A stretch of 19,083 bases of DNA from positions 1 to 19,083 of the forward strand of contig JALOAH010000074.1 in NCBI GenBank assembly GCA_023228865.1, given 5' to 3'. The notes under the pieces are model-generated. The model ran no database searches and had not been told where the DNA came from. It saw only the letters and a program-made list of their open reading frames with translations. The stretch is from Porticoccaceae bacterium (lineage in GTDB: Bacteria > Pseudomonadota > Gammaproteobacteria > Pseudomonadales > Porticoccaceae). Below, one piece after another: positions 17,103 to 19,083 of this stretch. Position numbers and translations under genes: made by a program. Numbering within the stretch: position 1 is the stretch's first letter; each line of letters starts with the position of its first letter.

Positions 17103-17136
17103 GGTTTATGCCTGCCCCTCAATGCAGGCATAAACC
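17103..17136. repeat. 13-bp perfect inverted repeat upstream of djlA
   Basis: GGTTTATGCCTGC (17103-17115) and GCAGGCATAAACC (17124-17136) pair perfectly around an 8-nt loop. There is no T tract on either side. It lies 63 bp after the stop of the small gene and 32 bp before the djlA ATG. It could be a factor-dependent terminator, a message-stability hairpin or an operator. Confidence 0.55.
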
Positions 17137-17168
17137 ATTAACTCCCCCAACCCAAAAGACCTGGACTC

Positions 17169-17999
17169 ATGTGGTACGGAAAAATCATCGGCGGGATTAT
17201 CGGTCTCAGTGCGGGCGGCTTTGTCGGCCTGGTGATCGGTGTCATCGCCGGCCACTATTTCGATAAAGCATTGTCAGGGCACGCGAGGAAAGTTTCTCCA
17301 CAGGAACGCCAGCAAATCGAAGAAACCTTTTTCAGAACCGTCTTTCTGTTAATGGGCAAACTCGCCAAAACTGATGGCCGTATTTCAGAGGCAGAAATCG
17401 CCCATACAGAGGAACTGATGTCACATATGGCGCTGCACTCGGAGCACCGCCGCCAGGCTATAGATATTTTCAAAGAGGGTGCAACTGGCGATTTTGATCT
17501 GGATGGGGAACTCGCCAGATTCAAAACCCTCTGCGCCCGCCACCCGGTTTTGTCCCAGCAATTGCTTAACTACCTGCTATCGCTTTCTCTCGCCGACGGC
17601 ATGCTGTCAGCCCAGGAAGAGGCGTTTCTTCGCCAGGTTGCCACTGGACTGGGGGTTTCTTCACTGATTTTTGAGCAGCTGATGCGCATGGTGCGCGCGC
17701 AAACCCATTTTCGTCACAGTGGCGACCACAGGAGGTATTCCCGAAGCCAGGGTTACGGCAATCGCAACAACGGTGCGCCAAGCAAAAATGAGCTTGCCCT
17801 AGCCTACGAAGCCCTTGGCGTGAGCGCAGACATTTCCGATGCAGAGTTAAAAAAAGCGTACCGAAAACTCATGAGTGAAAACCACCCAGACAAACTCATG
17901 GGGCAGGGCGTACCTGAGGATATGATCAAGCTCGCCACAGAGCGGTCACAGGAAATTCAGACCGCCTATGATCTCATCAAAGCCCAGCGTGCGGCCTGA
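17169..17999 (+). CDS. djlA: DnaJ-like membrane co-chaperone DjlA
   Basis: This 276-aa protein has the DjlA layout and length (E. coli 271 aa). Residues about 6-28 are a single N-terminal transmembrane helix rich in Gly (IIGGIIGLSAGGFVGLVIG), ending in the family's GHYFDKAL. Residues about 55-165 are a TerB-like helical domain with acidic DGRISEAEI and DGMLSAQEE motifs. A short Arg/Gly/Asn-rich linker (HRRYSRSQGYGNRNN) follows. Residues about 211-276 are a J domain with the essential HPDK at 239-242. DjlA sits in the inner membrane with the J domain in the cytosol, stimulates DnaK ATPase and affects envelope stress signalling in E. coli. The ribosome site before 17169 is weak, but the start matches the family. 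Confidence 0.95.
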   Translation: MWYGKIIGGIIGLSAGGFVGLVIGVIAGHYFDKALSGHARKVSPQERQQIEETFFRTVFLLMGKLAKTDGRISEAEIAHTEELMSHMALHSEHRRQAIDIFKEGATGDFDLDGELARFKTLCARHPVLSQQLLNYLLSLSLADGMLSAQEEAFLRQVATGLGVSSLIFEQLMRMVRAQTHFRHSGDHRRYSRSQGYGNRNNGAPSKNELALAYEALGVSADISDAELKKAYRKLMSENHPDKLMGQGVPEDMIKLATERSQEIQTAYDLIKAQRAA

Positions 18000-18066
18000 C
18001 CCTAACCGGAATTCGAATCTGCATCAATCTAATTTCCGGAGTTAACCTGGGTGCGACTAAAAAATT

Positions 18067-18537
18067 TTACTGCTTCTCTGTTGCGGTTTCGTCAGCCTGT
18101 ATATCGTCACCATTTTTTCCCTGGCTTTGCTCCGTCTCAGTGTATGGTTTTAACTGTTTAAAAAAGCAGCGCCGGCCATCGGGAAGAATGATTTTTGTGG
18201 AGCGATCGAGCTGAAACGGCCCCATGGTCTGAAAACCGATAGTTTCGGCAAAGCGAATGCCACTGCAACGCTGTGCAAAGATGGCGATAAAATCACCGTG
18301 GGTATAGGTTTCAATAATCATGGTGGTGCTGTCAATCACTCGCCAATTTTTAATATCCGAAGAACCAAAATTGGAGTGAATAACCACATTCCCCTGGCGC
18401 TCTTCGCGAGTAAAGGTTGTCACTTGTTCGCCCTGGGAATCCCCTGTCCCGGCCAATTGGGCATCGGAATTAGAAGAGCTGACGCAGGCTGTCAGCAGAG
18501 ACGCCATCAGCAATAGGTTGATAGGGATCAGCTTCAT
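18067..18537 (-). CDS. Outer-membrane-type lipoprotein, DUF6491-like
   Basis: This 156-aa protein starts at 18537, with GAGAGG (complement of 18544-18549) as ribosome site. Residues 1-18 are a lipoprotein signal peptide ending in the lipobox LLTAC, so Cys18 would be lipidated. There is no Asp at +2, so transport to the outer membrane is expected. The folded part (residues about 55-130) has NWRVIDSTTMIIET, a Cys in FAQRCSGIRFAET and a second in GRRCFFKQL. This pattern recalls DUF6491 proteins, whose function is unknown; the two cysteines may form a disulfide. Both ends (Ser/Gly/Gln-rich, and Glu/Thr-rich at the C-terminus) look disordered. It converges on djlA and is divergent from the CoA-binding gene. 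Confidence 0.82.
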   Translation of the reverse strand: MKLIPINLLLMASLLTACVSSSNSDAQLAGTGDSQGEQVTTFTREERQGNVVIHSNFGSSDIKNWRVIDSTTMIIETYTHGDFIAIFAQRCSGIRFAETIGFQTMGPFQLDRSTKIILPDGRRCFFKQLKPYTETEQSQGKNGDDIQADETATEKQ

Positions 18538-18575
18538 GTCATGCCTCTCGTTGCTACTGGTTATTGCCCATGGAC

Positions 18576-18603
18576 TTTATAGGTTAGACTGGCATTTGGA
18601 CAA
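18576..18603 (-). promoter_or_regulatory. Candidate promoter of the lipoprotein gene
   Basis: On the minus strand TTGTCC (18603-18598) lies 16 bp before TATAAA (18581-18576), matching 4/6 and 5/6 of the sigma70 boxes, about 40 bp upstream of the lipoprotein ATG. Confidence 0.45.
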
Positions 18604-18649
18604 AATACTGCAATCACTTTGAAGTATTTACAGACAGAGAATTTCAGCA

Positions 18650-19022
18650 ATGACCTCAACAGTTGCCATATTGGGCGCCTCCAGCAACCCTGATCGCTAT
18701 GCATGGCTGGCTGGCTCAGAAAATGTTAATGGAGAAAAACTACAGGGTACTGCCCGTTTCCCTAAAAGAAAAAGAAATTGGCGGGCTGCCAGCCCTGGCG
18801 ACAATCAACGATATTCACGAACCCGTCGACACCCTCACGCTGTACCTGAGTCCAGACAAGGTGGATGCCTGTGTAAAGGATATTCTCGCTCTCAAGCCGC
18901 GAAGGGTTATTTTCAACCCAGGAACAGAGTCCGCCGCAGCAATGCAACAACTCCAAAACAATGGCATTGACGTTGAGCAGGCCTGCACTCTGGTACTGTT
19001 GCGCACAGGCCAGTTCGATTAA
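18650..19022 (+). pseudogene. CoA-binding domain protein (YccU-like), frameshifted by a GGCT repeat
   Basis: The reading frame from ATG 18650 gives VAILGASSNPDRYAWLA, the N-terminus of a CoA-binding Rossmann-fold protein (CoA_binding_2, YccU type). It then runs into unrelated sequence. The rest of the domain (QKMLMEKNYRVLPVS, then TLYLSPDKVDACVKDIL, KPRRVIFNPGTES and a C-terminal VLLRTGQF) is in another frame from about 18717 to 19022. The break falls exactly at three tandem GGCT units (18705-18716). Removing one unit restores a single frame of about 122 aa, close to the family's usual size. This is a 4-nt slippage duplication, real or a sequence error. Small proteins of this kind bind CoA; their role is not well defined. 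The ribosome site is weak. Confidence 0.85.
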
Positions 19023-19083
19023 CATGGCGAGTGGAGGTGGGATCGACTATCAGGGCGCCCAGCGAACGAAATCCCTGAAATAG

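Noticed and set aside
19024..19083. Short open frame at the right edge (19 codons)
   Set aside because: Too short, no ribosome site, and no recognisable sequence; it simply reaches the window end.

Overview
The window reads as chromosomal DNA from a gammaproteobacterium. The hybrid malic enzyme (maeB), the ABC-F ATPase YheS, the co-chaperone DjlA and an outer-membrane TonB-dependent receptor all look gammaproteobacterial. A marine or soil Cellvibrionales-like lineage is my best guess, from overall similarity only. No rRNA, tRNA, CRISPR array, insertion sequence or phage gene was seen.

Layout. (a) 1-1234, minus: 5' part of a TonB-dependent receptor gene that runs off the left edge. (b) 1572-5965: a membrane-anchored PstS-like/OmpA fusion (+), a DUF1003 membrane protein (-), an MgtC/SapB-DUF4010 membrane protein (+) and a MOSC-domain protein (-), with convergent ends between neighbours. 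(c) 6192-11520, plus: the most unusual block. A regulator with a ribbon-helix-helix-like segment fused to a TetR domain is followed by a sigma70-type promoter whose -10 lies inside a perfect 17-bp palindrome. Then come an APH-fold phosphotransferase, a protein of unknown function, a DUF7064 (lipocalin/AttH-like) protein, and a homologue of linalool dehydratase/isomerase (LDI). A very long hairpin terminator closes the block. (d) 11770-12255: an exported DUF4124-glutaredoxin protein and a bidirectional terminator. (e) 12325-16664, minus: maeB and yheS. (f) 16785-19022: a small conserved protein, djlA, a DUF6491-like lipoprotein (-) and a frameshifted CoA-binding protein.

How the genes may work together. 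The LDI homologue keeps every catalytic residue known from the Castellaniella defragrans enzyme, which interconverts myrcene, linalool and geraniol in the periplasm. Its neighbours (kinase fold, calycin-like barrel, TetR control) suggest a regulated module acting on an isoprenoid or other hydrophobic alcohol; that substrate is an inference. The LDI gene carries an apparent 1-nt deletion near 10508, so the signal peptide and N-terminus lie in one frame and the catalytic body in another. The CoA-binding gene carries an apparent 4-nt GGCT duplication. Two such lesions in 19 kb could be real decay, a phase switch, or sequence errors.
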